Positions 8,546 to 17,709 are shown, counted from the first letter of the stretch. The stretch is DNA of 64,000 nucleotides from Timburyella sp030842085 (GCA_030842085.1 JAUUSE010000001.1:38289-102288); one strand, 5' to 3'. Numbers and translations are program-made. Notes: generated by a model not told the origin, from the letters alone.

Positions 8546-10306
8546 CTATCTTATCTTGATATGAACCTCTCTAAGCTGCTGCTCCGATACCTCCGACGGC
8601 GCGCCGAGCATAAGGTCCTGAGCGTTGGCGTTCATCGGAAAAGCTATTACGTCGCGTATGGTCTTTTCACCTGTAAGCAGCATTATAATCCTGTCAATTC
8701 CAGGCGCCATGCCGGCGTGAGGAGGTGCGCCGTAGCCGAACGCGCTGTAAAGCGCGCCGAACTTTGTCTTTAAGTCGTCCTCGCTGTATCCGGCTATGCT
8801 GAATGCTTTAAGCATAATCTCTTTTGAATGATTTCGCACAGCGCCGGAGGAAAGCTCCTCGCCGTTGCATACAATGTCATACTGATACGCGAGCACCTCG
8901 AGCGGGTTTTTCGTCTCCAGCGCTTCCATACCGCCCTGCGGCATGGAGAAAGGATTGTGCGTAAATATTATCTCGCCTGTCTCTTCATCTCTGTCATACA
9001 TCGGGAAGTCGACGATAAAGCAGAGACGGTATTCATCTTCGTTAATAAGCCCCAGACGCTCTCCAAGCTCCGTTCTTATCTGGCCGGCAAGCTTGTCGAC
9101 GGTGTATTTATCGTCGCAGATAAAGAATAACACGCCGCCTGCTTCAAGCTTTGCGCGCTCTATCATAACGCTGCGCTTGTCGTCGGGAATAAACTTGTCA
9201 ATAGGCCCGGCAAAGTTAAAGTCGTCGTCAATCTTGATGTATCCAAGACCTTTCATGCCGATGCTCGTGGCAAATTTGAGCATATCCTCAAAAAACTTCC
9301 TCGACTGCGAAGCAGCGCCTGGTGCAAATATGCCCCTTACCGGCTTGCCTTTAAAAGCAGGGAAGTCGGCGTTTTCAAATATGTCGCTCAAATCGGTTAT
9401 AATAAGCGGATTGCGCAAATCCGGCTTGTCGGTGCCGTATTTCATCATAGAGTCGGCATAAGTTATCCTTTCAAACGGCGCCGGCGACACTTTTTTATCT
9501 GAGAACTTGGTAAACACGTTATAAAGCAGATTTTCCGTCACGGCGAAAACGTCTTCCTGCGTGGCAAAAGCCATTTCAAAGTCTAACTGATAAAATTCGC
9601 CCGGCGACCTGTCTGCTCTGGCGTCCTCGTCTCTGAAACAGGGCGCTACCTGATAATACCTGTCAAAGCCGGATACCATAAGCAGCTGCTTAAATATCTG
9701 CGGCGCCTGCGGCAGGGCATAAAATTTACCGTGATATTTTCGGCTTGGTACAAGATAGTCCCTCGCCCCCTCCGGCGACGAAACGGAAAGTATAGGCGTC
9801 TGGATGTCCATAAAGCCCATGTCTTCCATAAGCCGGCGCATGTATGATATTACTTTGGAGCGCAAAACTATGTTGGAATGCATTTTTTTGTTTCTCAAGT
9901 CGAGAAAACGGTACTTAAGCCTTATATCTTCTCTTGTTTCGGTGGACATGGGAACTTCAAACGGCAATACCGACTCGCTCTTGCTTATTATTTCAACATT
10001 GTCGGCGTGCACCTCTACGCGGCCGGTAGGTATTTTGTCGTTTATAGATTCCTCATCTCGTTTTAAGACCTTGCCGCTCGCGGTTATTACCGTCTCTCTT
10101 GATATTTTATCGGCTATATTGCCGTCGTGGAGAACTACCTGCGTAACGCCGTAGTGGTCCCTTAAATCAAGGAATATAACGCCGCCGTGGTCCCTTATGT
10201 TTTCCACCCAGCCGGAAATTTTTACAGTCTCGCCTACGTTTTCTTCCCTCAGCTCGCTGCAAAGATGCGTCCGATACTCACCCGACAGCTTTATTGCCTG
10301 CTCCAT
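8546..10306 (-). CDS. aspS: aspartate-tRNA ligase, bacterial type
   Basis: The enzyme charges tRNA(Asp), and tRNA(Asn) too if non-discriminating. The 586 residues match the bacterial type with an OB-fold anticodon domain (residues about 20-105), a class II catalytic core (FRDEDARADRSPGEFYQLD; motif 3 GMAPGIDRI near the end) and the inserted GAD domain. The ATG at 10306 is chosen because AAAGGA lies nine bases upstream; the frame can be extended six codons to a TTG. Residue H40 in RDHGG occupies a position where, from memory, His is linked with non-discriminating AspRS and Leu with discriminating E. coli AspRS. Next to gatCAB this suggests Asn-tRNA is made by transamidation. The start is 4 bases after the ansA stop. 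Confidence 0.96.
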   Translation of the reverse strand: MEQAIKLSGEYRTHLCSELREENVGETVKISGWVENIRDHGGVIFLDLRDHYGVTQVVLHDGNIADKISRETVITASGKVLKRDEESINDKIPTGRVEVHADNVEIISKSESVLPFEVPMSTETREDIRLKYRFLDLRNKKMHSNIVLRSKVISYMRRLMEDMGFMDIQTPILSVSSPEGARDYLVPSRKYHGKFYALPQAPQIFKQLLMVSGFDRYYQVAPCFRDEDARADRSPGEFYQLDFEMAFATQEDVFAVTENLLYNVFTKFSDKKVSPAPFERITYADSMMKYGTDKPDLRNPLIITDLSDIFENADFPAFKGKPVRGIFAPGAASQSRKFFEDMLKFATSIGMKGLGYIKIDDDFNFAGPIDKFIPDDKRSVMIERAKLEAGGVLFFICDDKYTVDKLAGQIRTELGERLGLINEDEYRLCFIVDFPMYDRDEETGEIIFTHNPFSMPQGGMEALETKNPLEVLAYQYDIVCNGEELSSGAVRNHSKEIMLKAFSIAGYSEDDLKTKFGALYSAFGYGAPPHAGMAPGIDRIIMLLTGEKTIRDVIAFPMNANAQDLMLGAPSEVSEQQLREVHIKIR

Positions 10307-10310
10307 AGTT

Positions 10311-11465
10311 TCAAATCCTTTCAAAAAATGTATCTGTATTCATAAATGATATTAAGCTATCAATATTATCAAAATAATTTATACCTGCCGTAAGCTTTGC
10401 CCAGGCGGCAATAAACGACAGCCCAGAAAATGTAATAACGCCGCTACGTCGCACTTTTTCCTGCCCAGCATATACCTTGCCCTCTTCAACCGGACCTAAA
10501 AACAGCGGTATTTTGGCATCTGCACACCTTTTGGCAAGCGAAAATATGCCGCCCTCCGGTGAGGGTAAAAACCGCTTCGAAGCGCTGCGGCTTTCGCACC
10601 CGTCAGATATGTCACAGCCACTGCCGGTATTCGTCGGCGCGCCATTGCAGCTTTTAGAGAGCTTGCTCAAAGCACTGTCATGCCCTGCATGGCCCGAAGA
10701 ATTGACGGAGCCGGTGTGATAAGCGCCGTGCAGCACGGCGTCACAGCAGTTATTATATATATTTATACTGTTATAATCAAGACCGACATAAGGGTTTATA
10801 AGCATTATTTTCCCAAGCACAGGCGGCGTTTTAAAAATGACCGGCCGATTACGCCTTATTTCATCGGCGCTGGGATTGCAAGTGTGCTTTATAAGCCTTA
10901 CACTGCCGTCGCTTATGGCAAAGGGAGTATCAATAACCGACGGATAATCATGCACAAAGGAACGAGACTCGCCTATCCGCGTAGCTATGTGAATTTTCCC
11001 ATTAAAGGCGACATACACGCCCGGCAGGCCGAGACCAATAAAATCACAGCACAGCTTTATATTGTCAAATGCGTCAGAGCCTTCCTCTCCGGCCGGTATA
11101 TTGCTGCCGGTAATAATTATCGGCAATTTTGCATGCGCAAAAATTACGCCGAGCAGATTGGCGGTAAAGGCTAGCGTATCGGTGCCGTGGGTTATAATAA
11201 TTCCGCTATATTCGGATTTTTCAGAGTCAGACGCCAAGGCACTCAAAACTTCATATAAATAGTTTATAAGCCGCTGCAAATCGGATATCTGCATGTTCTC
11301 GCTGAGGATGCTCATAACACTGCGGCAGTCAAACAGGGATAAATCAATATTAAACTTTCGGCAGTATTTTTCAATAATTCCGCCGCCGGAAGATAGGCTT
11401 ATGCTGCCGCCGCTCTCGGCGCTGTCAATCGTTCCGCCGGTAGAAAGTACTATAATTTTAGGCAT
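10311..11465 (-). CDS. ansA: L-asparaginase, cytosolic type, with an internal insertion
   Basis: The protein hydrolyses L-asparagine to aspartate and ammonia. The two catalytic threonine motifs are visible, STGGTIDS at residues 8-15 and HGTDTLAFT. No signal peptide is present, so a type I cytosolic enzyme is likely. At 384 residues it is longer than the usual 320-340, because roughly 40 extra Ser/Gly-rich residues (about 250-300, between YHTGSVNSS and IFSLAKRC) interrupt the C-terminal domain. The start is the ATG at 11465, preceded by GGAGG. Its last codons contain the aspS ribosome site, so the two genes are probably translationally coupled. Heading an aspS-gatCAB operon, it could supply aspartate. 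Confidence 0.9.
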   Translation of the reverse strand: MPKIIVLSTGGTIDSAESGGSISLSSGGGIIEKYCRKFNIDLSLFDCRSVMSILSENMQISDLQRLINYLYEVLSALASDSEKSEYSGIIITHGTDTLAFTANLLGVIFAHAKLPIIITGSNIPAGEEGSDAFDNIKLCCDFIGLGLPGVYVAFNGKIHIATRIGESRSFVHDYPSVIDTPFAISDGSVRLIKHTCNPSADEIRRNRPVIFKTPPVLGKIMLINPYVGLDYNSINIYNNCCDAVLHGAYHTGSVNSSGHAGHDSALSKLSKSCNGAPTNTGSGCDISDGCESRSASKRFLPSPEGGIFSLAKRCADAKIPLFLGPVEEGKVYAGQEKVRRSGVITFSGLSFIAAWAKLTAGINYFDNIDSLISFMNTDTFFERI

Positions 11466-11505
11466 CTGCCCCTCCAAGAAAAAATTCCCTTTGCGTTAAT
11501 GATTT

Positions 11506-11534
11506 ATTTTATCACATATATTCCAAAAATTCAA
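11506..11534 (-). promoter_or_regulatory. sigma-A-type promoter of ansA-aspS-gatCAB
   Basis: On the minus strand TTGAAT (11534-11529) and TAAAAT (11511-11506) are separated by 17 bases, about 40 bases before the ansA start. No T-box motif is seen in the leader. Confidence 0.6.
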
Positions 11535-11996
11535 CGATTGCGGCGATTTTAAAAGCCGCCAAAAAGCTATATATTAAAAATTTTATTACAGCTTTATGCT
11601 TTTTTATATTTTAAAGCTATCGCATCTGCCGACTTCTATGCCGGCAATTATATTTTTAAGCCATGCTCCCAATGCTCCGCCCGAGAAATCTGAGGAATAT
11701 GGTGCCAGTACAGTAGAACTATTTACATCATATTAAGCCACCAAAAATTCCATAACGCCAAGCGTCGCTGTTGCCGCTTCTGTTAATATGCAAACCGAGT
11801 TTATTGAAAACAGCAGGTATGGATAAATTCTCAAAAAGCGTAATGTAAATTATTGCCGATATAATAAGCGTGTAAGCAGTTATTTTTACAGATATATTAA
11901 AGATAAAAATAAATTAGCGGCTAAAATCTGCATCATCTTATAATATGCCCATGTTTTACCGTTAGATATACTGCTTATCAGTTAAAAACAAAGTAT
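11535..11996. other. intergenic, no gene recognised
   Basis: This AT-rich stretch lies between two divergent promoters. I see only small unconvincing stem-loops and no coding frame with a ribosome site. Confidence 0.6.
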
Positions 11997-12025
11997 TTGA
12001 TAAAGAAAAAGCTATGTCGTATAAT
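11997..12025 (+). promoter_or_regulatory. strong sigma-A-type promoter of the methyltransferase gene
   Basis: TTGATA (11997-12002) and TATAAT (12020-12025) are spaced by 17 bases. The expected transcription start near 12032 lies after the ATG at 12014, which rules that ATG out and supports the start at 12065. Confidence 0.75.
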
Positions 12026-12064
12026 CAATATAACAATAATTCTAACGCGGAGCGGGGGATAAAA

Positions 12065-12841
12065 ATGGCGCAATGGAATGCAGAGCAATATCTTAAATTT
12101 AAAAGAGAAAGGACCCAGCCGTCATATGACCTTGCGGGCAGGATTGATGTTAAAAACCCGCAGAGCATAATAGACATAGGCTGCGGTCCGGGCAACAGCA
12201 CCGCTGTTTTAGCCGGTAAATTTAAGGGAGCGTATATACTCGGCGTTGACAAATCGGAAAATATGATTAATACTGCAAAAAAAGATTACCCCTCTATTGA
12301 CTTTGCTGTTTTTGACGCTGAAAAAGATTTTGACAAAATAAACCGTGGCTTCGACGTTGTCTTTTCCAATGCCTGTATTCAGTGGGTTCCAAACCACCCC
12401 GCACTAATTAGGAATATGTTTAATCTTCTTAATCCCGGAGGCGTGCTCGCGGTACAGGTTCCCATAAATTATAGGGAGCCTATACACCAAATAATAAACG
12501 AAATATCGCATAATTCTAAGTGGAGTGCAAAGTTTAAAGCTCAAAGGGAGTTTTATACTCTTACGTCAAGCGAATATTTTGATTTGCTGTCAGAAATAAC
12601 AGACGATTTTTCTATGTGGGAAACTGTATATTACCACCGGATGAAATCGCATAAAGACATAATGGAATGGTATAAGGGAACGGGGCTGAGGCCGTATCTT
12701 GAGGTCTTAAGCGCTGATGAGGCCGCTGATTTTGAAAATGATGTATACAGCGAGGTAATAAAATCATATCCCTTGCAAAAGAGAGGAGAAATAATTTTCA
12801 GATTTCCAAGGCTGTTTTTTACAGCTGTAAAGCATAATTAA
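12065..12841 (+). CDS. tam: SAM-dependent methyltransferase, trans-aconitate methyltransferase-like
   Basis: The 258-residue protein has a class I methyltransferase fold. Motif I is SIIDIGCGPGNSTAVL, the acidic SAM-ribose residue follows in ILGVDKSENM, and FSNACIQWVPNHP is the family's motif IV region. The opening MAQWNAEQYLKFKRERTQP is typical of trans-aconitate 2-methyltransferase, which methylates the citrate-cycle by-product trans-aconitate. Close relatives with other substrates exist, so the substrate is not certain. The start at 12065 follows GGGGGA and fits the mapped promoter. It is monocistronic. Confidence 0.8.
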   Translation: MAQWNAEQYLKFKRERTQPSYDLAGRIDVKNPQSIIDIGCGPGNSTAVLAGKFKGAYILGVDKSENMINTAKKDYPSIDFAVFDAEKDFDKINRGFDVVFSNACIQWVPNHPALIRNMFNLLNPGGVLAVQVPINYREPIHQIINEISHNSKWSAKFKAQREFYTLTSSEYFDLLSEITDDFSMWETVYYHRMKSHKDIMEWYKGTGLRPYLEVLSADEAADFENDVYSEVIKSYPLQKRGEIIFRFPRLFFTAVKHN

Positions 12842-12897
12842 ATTTAAAAAGCCGGCAGAAAGGAGACACTTCGTAAGGAATCTTACTGGGCTTTCAC

Positions 12898-12946
12898 AAG
12901 ATAACGGCGGCAGAGAGATGCCAAAACTCTTTGCCGCCGTTATCTT
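12898..12946. terminator. 15-bp inverted repeat between convergent genes
   Basis: Arms AAGATAACGGCGGCA (12898-12912) and its perfect complement (12932-12946) enclose a 19-base loop that can pair further (AGAG/CTCT). The distal arm overlaps the stop codon of the minus-strand gene at 12945. T-runs are weak on both sides, so a bidirectional terminator is likely but not certain. Confidence 0.55.
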
Positions 12947-13124
12947 AGTTATCATCTTCATCGTTTGACCAACTGTATATAATATGCAATTCCCCCGAAT
13001 CTGTATCCATTGCCATCTTATCTCCCATTTGCATCAAAAAATCTCCGTCAAAATCTACTGCCATATTATCGGAAATTGAGTGAGCAAAATTTCCATCCTC
13101 GAAATCAAAAAAACGTTTACCCAT
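12945..13124 (-). CDS. small acidic conserved protein, function unknown
   Basis: A 59-residue protein rich in Asp, Met and Phe (GKRFFDFEDGNFAHS, DNMAVDFDGDFLMQMG, MAMDTDSGELH). I recognise this pattern as a small conserved protein of gut Firmicutes with no known role. It has no signal or membrane segment. The ATG at 13124 is chosen because GAGGT lies five bases upstream. It lies 67 bases downstream of the predicted nucleotidyltransferase gene on the same strand and is probably co-transcribed with it. Confidence 0.7.
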   Translation of the reverse strand: MGKRFFDFEDGNFAHSISDNMAVDFDGDFLMQMGDKMAMDTDSGELHIIYSWSNDEDDN

Positions 13125-13191
13125 ATTGTACCTCAATCAATAATCATATACAGTTCTGCCGCAATTTTTACAACACATAAAAGCTCATCCT

Positions 13192-13860
13192 CTATTTTGC
13201 CTGTTGATAATATCCGTTTTGCTGACAGATTTGATGAATTGTTTCTGCAAAAATAGATCTGGATTTTTTATTATCATCGGTGTTTATATTCTTTTTATAT
13301 ATGTAAGTATCTCTGACTTGTTGCCACAATCCGTGCTTTTTAATCCACTCCATTTCGGATGGCAACTTCATATGCCCTTTCGGCTGGTATTCCCACGAAT
13401 AACTGTTTTGTTTTTTGTTGTAGCGAATATATTGTTGCCGCCCATTTCCACATTCATATATAATGCAAAAATCACAACTATGTAAGATGCGGGAGGTTGT
13501 TCTATCTTTTACTTTGATTGTAAGAACACGGGTGGAGTCTTCGGTATAATCGTATCCAAAAACCGAATGCCCATAAGGGTTATTAACCTTATCGAGACCC
13601 TTGTGAAGAATGTTTCGTATTTCTTCGGCAGAATAGTCTTCGTCGGGGTCATTTACTTCAATATTTACATCGAAGTCAAAACCAATGTTAGAGTTCCAGT
13701 CACGAGTTATCATCTTTCGTTTGCTACTGCCCACGAAAAGATATTGAAAAGTAAAATTATCTCTAACTTTATTTTGTAATCTGTGTATAATTTCGAGGAG
13801 TTCATCTCTAATCGGTTTCCATTCTTCTTTTGGAACATACTTGAAATTGTGCATAATCAT
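13192..13860 (-). CDS. predicted Pol-beta-type nucleotidyltransferase, role unknown
   Basis: The 222-residue protein shows the complete catalytic signature of the DNA polymerase beta-like nucleotidyltransferase fold: G44-S45 (FVGSSKRKM), D62-x-D64 (GFDFDVNIEV) and a third aspartate D130 (HSCDFCIIY). The rest is conserved basic and aromatic sequence (RQQYIRYNKKQNSYSWEYQP) that might bind nucleic acid. I recognise it as a widespread uncharacterised family in gut Firmicutes but do not know its substrate. AGGAG lies five bases before the ATG. The region is AT-rich compared with the flanking pfl genes, which suggests transfer. It is not a recognisable CD-NTase, and no effector gene is next to it. 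Confidence 0.7.
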   Translation of the reverse strand: MIMHNFKYVPKEEWKPIRDELLEIIHRLQNKVRDNFTFQYLFVGSSKRKMITRDWNSNIGFDFDVNIEVNDPDEDYSAEEIRNILHKGLDKVNNPYGHSVFGYDYTEDSTRVLTIKVKDRTTSRILHSCDFCIIYECGNGRQQYIRYNKKQNSYSWEYQPKGHMKLPSEMEWIKKHGLWQQVRDTYIYKKNINTDDNKKSRSIFAETIHQICQQNGYYQQAK

Positions 13861-13917
13861 AATATCTCCTTTTATCCCAAGCCGCCCAAATAGATTTCAC
13901 TGAATCTAAATCGTATT

Positions 13918-13946
13918 AGTGTATACCTATTAAACGTAAATGTCAA
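13918..13946 (-). promoter_or_regulatory. promoter of the nucleotidyltransferase gene with a dyad at -10
   Basis: A consensus TTGACA (13946-13941) and TACACT (13923-13918) are 17 bases apart on the minus strand. The -10 region overlaps an imperfect dyad centred on GTATAC (TAG-x-GTATAC-x-CTA), a plausible repressor site. Confidence 0.7.
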
Positions 13947-14174
13947 TGATTTTTCAACAAATTTTGATGTTGTGAAAACAGCGAAGAGAAAGATGATGTC
14001 CATAATTATAGCGAGAATCGGATTGTGACACCACAATCCGAAAAGAAGCCAAATATAAATCCTTGGGGCACCTTCCTTACGGAGGATGCCCCAAAGCCGG
14101 CTTGTTTTTTAATCAAAAATATGCTGTAAATACACTGCTCTATTTTAACTTTTGCGCTGCTTTAGCATAAAGCG
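13947..14174. other. intergenic with two hairpins
   Basis: Two stem-loops are visible: a 9-bp stem CGGATTGTG at 14019-14040, and a longer one at 14063-14094 built on TTGGGGCA/TGCCCCAA and followed on the plus strand by CTTGTTTTTT. Both could be terminators. No coding frame is seen. Confidence 0.5.
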
Positions 14175-14900
14175 TCACCGTACAGATAATCCTCTGTCGG
14201 CAAAGATTTTCCTTGCGCCTGCCATTTCGTCGTCAGTAGGTGAAGGAGTGTCGTAAAGAGTATAATTCAAACCAAGTTCCTTCCACTTGTACTCACCCAT
14301 TTTATGAAACGGCAGAAGCTCTGTTCTTTCTACGCACTTAAACTGCGTTAAAAAATCCGCCAATTTTTCAAGCTCGCACTTTTCGAGCGTATATCCCGGT
14401 ACAACAACATGTCTTATCCACACAGGCTTTGACGTGCTCTCGCAGTATTCAAGGGTTTTAATTGCGTTTTCGTTACCGGCGCCGGTTATCTTTTTACACA
14501 ACTCGGGTGATATTGCTTTTATATCCAGCAACAGCATGTCGGCAAGGTCAATGCAGTCTTTGACGCTTTGGAGCGGCATTATGCCGGAGGTATCTATTGC
14601 TGTGTGAATTCGGCGCTCTTTGAATTTTTGAAGCAAGTCCTTGCAGAAGTCGTGCTGCCTAAGCGGCTCGCCGCCGGATATTGTAACGCCGCCGGATTTT
14701 ATAAACCCGGAGAAACGCATGATGTACTCAAACACTTCATCGCTCGATTTAAGCTCGCCGTCGTCTAAGCTTAACGCGTCGGGATTGTGGCAGTAAATGC
14801 ATCTGAGCGGACAGCCCTGCAAAAACAGCACAAACCTTATACCCGGCCCGTCGACTGTGCCGAAAGATTCCATTGAATGCACTTTTCCCATTACCGCCAT
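14175..14900 (-). CDS. pflA: pyruvate formate-lyase-activating enzyme
   Basis: A radical-SAM enzyme (241 residues) that installs the glycyl radical on PflB. The [4Fe-4S] cluster cysteines are C30, C34 and C37 (GCPLRCIYC), followed by the activase signatures TISGGEPLRQ and HVVVPGYT. GGGGGG lies five bases before the ATG at 14900. It follows pflB on the same strand with a 245-bp gap, the usual order for this pair. Confidence 0.96.
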   Translation of the reverse strand: MAVMGKVHSMESFGTVDGPGIRFVLFLQGCPLRCIYCHNPDALSLDDGELKSSDEVFEYIMRFSGFIKSGGVTISGGEPLRQHDFCKDLLQKFKERRIHTAIDTSGIMPLQSVKDCIDLADMLLLDIKAISPELCKKITGAGNENAIKTLEYCESTSKPVWIRHVVVPGYTLEKCELEKLADFLTQFKCVERTELLPFHKMGEYKWKELGLNYTLYDTPSPTDDEMAGARKIFADRGLSVR

Positions 14901-15145
14901 ATAATCCCCCCTTTTTGCATATAAAATATTTTATAATAAAAACTCAAGTACCTTGTCTGTTGCAAATGATACCTCAATTATCCGGCTATGACAGAGATAA
15001 CTGTGTAAGCGAAAAACTTAATAAAGTTATATCCCCGCTGAGGACATTGTTAAATCCAGCAGCGGGGACATTCAAAAATCAATAAAACACCGTCAGGCAG
15101 TTAGCAAAAACCAATAAAATGACATGTCCTGCAGCCGGCAAAAAA

Positions 15146-17359
15146 TTAGAAATGCGTGTGGAAGGTACGGTGTATAACGTCAAGCTGCTGCTCCCGTGTC
15201 AGCTTAATAAAGTTAACGGCATAGCCGGAAACCCTTATAGTAAGCTGCGGGTATTTTTCCGGATGGTCCATAGCGTCTAAGAGGACCTCCCTGTTTATTA
15301 CATTGACATTTATGTGGTGTCCGCCCTCGTTGAAATATCCGTCGAGCAGCCCTACAAGGTTTTCGTCCTTTTCATCCTCCGTCTTGCCCAGTGACTGCGG
15401 GACTATTGAGAAAGTATAGGATATGCCGTCCTCACTGTAATCATAAGGAAGCTTGGCGACGGATATCATGGAGGCTACGCAGCCGTTTTCATCGCGGCCG
15501 TGCATTGGGTTTGCACCCGGAGCAAACGGCTCGCCCTTTTTGCGTCCGTCCGGAGTGTTGGAAGTCTTTTTGCCGTATACTACGTTAGAAGTTATAGTGA
15601 GTATCGACAGCGTCGGCTTGCTGTGACGATAGGTCTTGTTTTTCGCCATTTTCTTCATAAACATTTTTACAATGTTTACTGCAATATCATCTACGCGGGA
15701 GTCGTTGTTGCCGAATTTTGGGAAATCACCCTCAATTTCAAAATCAACAATCAGTCCGTCCTCGCGCCTTATAGGCTTAACATTTGCATATTTAATTGCC
15801 GACAGGGAGTCTGCCACCACCGAAAGTCCGGCTATGCCGCCGGCACAGGTGCGTACAATTTCCTCATCGTGCAGCGCCATCTGCAGACTCTCATAGCAGT
15901 ATTTGTCGTGCATGTAGTGTATGCAGTTAAGGGTGTTGATATATAGATTTGCCAGCCAGTCGCAGATGTAGTTAAACTTGCTCATAACGTCGTCATAGTC
16001 GAGCTTGTCTCCCTCAACAGGCCGCAGCTGCGGCGCAACCTGGTCGCCGGAAATCTCATCCCGCCCGCCGTTTATCGCGTAAAGCAACGCCTTTGCAAGA
16101 TTGCATCTTGCACCGAAAAACTGCATCTGCTTGCCTATGCGCATGGCCGAAACACAGCAGGCTATACCGTAATCGTCGCCGAACTTTACGCGCATAAGCT
16201 CGTCGCTTTCATATTGAATAGACGACGTCTTTATAGACATGTCAGCGCAGTATTTTTTGAAGTTTTCCGGCAGGCGCGGACTCCACAGTATCGTGAGGTT
16301 AGGCTCCGGCGCCGGACCGAGGTTTTCGAGGGTGTGCAAAAAGCGGTAGCTCATTTTAGTAACCATGTGCCGCCCGTCAACGCACATGCCGCCGATAGAC
16401 TCGGTAACCCATGTCGGGTCGCCGGAAAACAGCTCGTCGTACGCAGGCGTACGCAGAAAGCGCACCAGTCTCAGCTTCATAATAAAGTGGTCGACGATTT
16501 CCTGTATCTGCTCTTCAGTGTATTTTCCGCTCTTGAGGTCGGCTTCGGCGTAAATGTCGAGGAAGGTCGACACCCTGCCCAGCGACATGGCGGCGCCGTT
16601 TTGCTCCTTAACAGCGGCAAGATATCCGAAATAAAGCCACTGCACGGCTTCATTTGTGTCCTTGGCCGGCTCTGATATGTCAAAGCCGTAGGAGGCCGCC
16701 ATTTTCTTCAGCTTTTTCAGCGCCTTAATCTGCTCCGAAAGCTCTTCGCGGTTCCTTATAGACTCCTCATCCATAATATGGTAGTTAAGGGAGGCTTTCG
16801 CGTCCTCCTTCTCGGCTATAAGGTAGTCGCAGCCGTAAAGCGGCAGGCGGCGGTAGTCGCCTATAATGCGCCCGCGGCCGTAAGCGTCCGGCAGACCCGT
16901 TATAATACCGCTGTGACGTGCCTTGCGCATCTCCTCGGTATATACGTCAAAAACGCCGTCGTTGTGCGTCTTGCGGTATTTAAAGACGTTTTCCACGTCC
17001 TTGTCCATTTCCCTGCCGTACGCCTCAAGCGAGGTGCGTACCATTCTTATGCCGCCAAACGGCATAATCGCCCTCTTAAGCGGAGCATCCGTCTGAAGGC
17101 CTACTATCGTCTCCTTGTCCTTGTCAATATATCCCGGAGCATACGCGTCGATGTCAGATATTGTCTTTTCATCTATATCCAGCACGCCGCCCGCTTCGCG
17201 CTCCTTTTTAAGCAGGACGCTAACCTCGTCCCACAGCGTCTTTGTCCGCTCTGTCGGAGGGGTAAGAAAGCTTTCATCGCCGTCGTACGGCGTATAGTTC
17301 CTAACTATAAAATCGCGTACATCTATGCCTTTATCCCACTTGCCTTTAACAAAGCTCAT
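15146..17359 (-). CDS. pflB: formate C-acetyltransferase (pyruvate formate-lyase)
   Basis: The 737-residue enzyme splits pyruvate with CoA into acetyl-CoA and formate, a key anaerobic step. The adjacent catalytic cysteines are C401 and C402 (YGIACCVSAMR). The glycyl-radical residue is G712 in RVSGYAV near the C-terminus. AAGGA lies eight bases before the ATG. With pflA downstream and pduL in the same window, acetyl-CoA can go on to acetate. The glycyl radical makes the enzyme oxygen-sensitive, consistent with an anaerobe. Confidence 0.97.
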   Translation of the reverse strand: MSFVKGKWDKGIDVRDFIVRNYTPYDGDESFLTPPTERTKTLWDEVSVLLKKEREAGGVLDIDEKTISDIDAYAPGYIDKDKETIVGLQTDAPLKRAIMPFGGIRMVRTSLEAYGREMDKDVENVFKYRKTHNDGVFDVYTEEMRKARHSGIITGLPDAYGRGRIIGDYRRLPLYGCDYLIAEKEDAKASLNYHIMDEESIRNREELSEQIKALKKLKKMAASYGFDISEPAKDTNEAVQWLYFGYLAAVKEQNGAAMSLGRVSTFLDIYAEADLKSGKYTEEQIQEIVDHFIMKLRLVRFLRTPAYDELFSGDPTWVTESIGGMCVDGRHMVTKMSYRFLHTLENLGPAPEPNLTILWSPRLPENFKKYCADMSIKTSSIQYESDELMRVKFGDDYGIACCVSAMRIGKQMQFFGARCNLAKALLYAINGGRDEISGDQVAPQLRPVEGDKLDYDDVMSKFNYICDWLANLYINTLNCIHYMHDKYCYESLQMALHDEEIVRTCAGGIAGLSVVADSLSAIKYANVKPIRREDGLIVDFEIEGDFPKFGNNDSRVDDIAVNIVKMFMKKMAKNKTYRHSKPTLSILTITSNVVYGKKTSNTPDGRKKGEPFAPGANPMHGRDENGCVASMISVAKLPYDYSEDGISYTFSIVPQSLGKTEDEKDENLVGLLDGYFNEGGHHINVNVINREVLLDAMDHPEKYPQLTIRVSGYAVNFIKLTREQQLDVIHRTFHTHF

Positions 17360-17441
17360 AAAATCATTCCTTTCCCCGCAAGAGCTATGCGGTTAATATA
17401 AAATTTATTTTATACTTAAAAAGTATAAATATCCTGCTTAT

Positions 17442-17470
17442 ATAATATCACCATGGCAGAATTTTGTCGA
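17442..17470 (-). promoter_or_regulatory. promoter of pflB
   Basis: TCGACA (17470-17465) and TATTAT (17447-17442) are 17 bases apart on the minus strand, about 80 bases before the pflB start, in an AT-rich leader. Confidence 0.55.
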
Positions 17471-17709
17471 GTGAGTAAGAGCAAATCTGCTATAGAAATC
17501 CCATATAAGCTTATACCTTGCATATTCAGCGATTGTTAGTGTTCCAGATGTGTGCAGCAATTATACAGCACGGCGGTTATAAAACTGCACGGGTACACTG
17601 TTATTATTTTTTGGTTAAGCTGCGAGTATTAGAGATTATATAATATATCATATTTAATATGCTCATATTCCAAATGAGCATAAACATATATTGCGGTTAA
17701 AACAAAAAA
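17471..17709. other. intergenic, nothing further recognised
   Basis: AT-rich sequence between the pflB promoter and the end of the GNAT gene. No coding frame or convincing hairpin is seen. Confidence 0.5.

Noticed and set aside
13192..13860. Anti-phage cyclic-nucleotide (CBASS) system
   Set aside because: The nucleotidyltransferase pattern fits the fold, but there is no effector or ancillary gene next to it and the flanks are metabolic genes.
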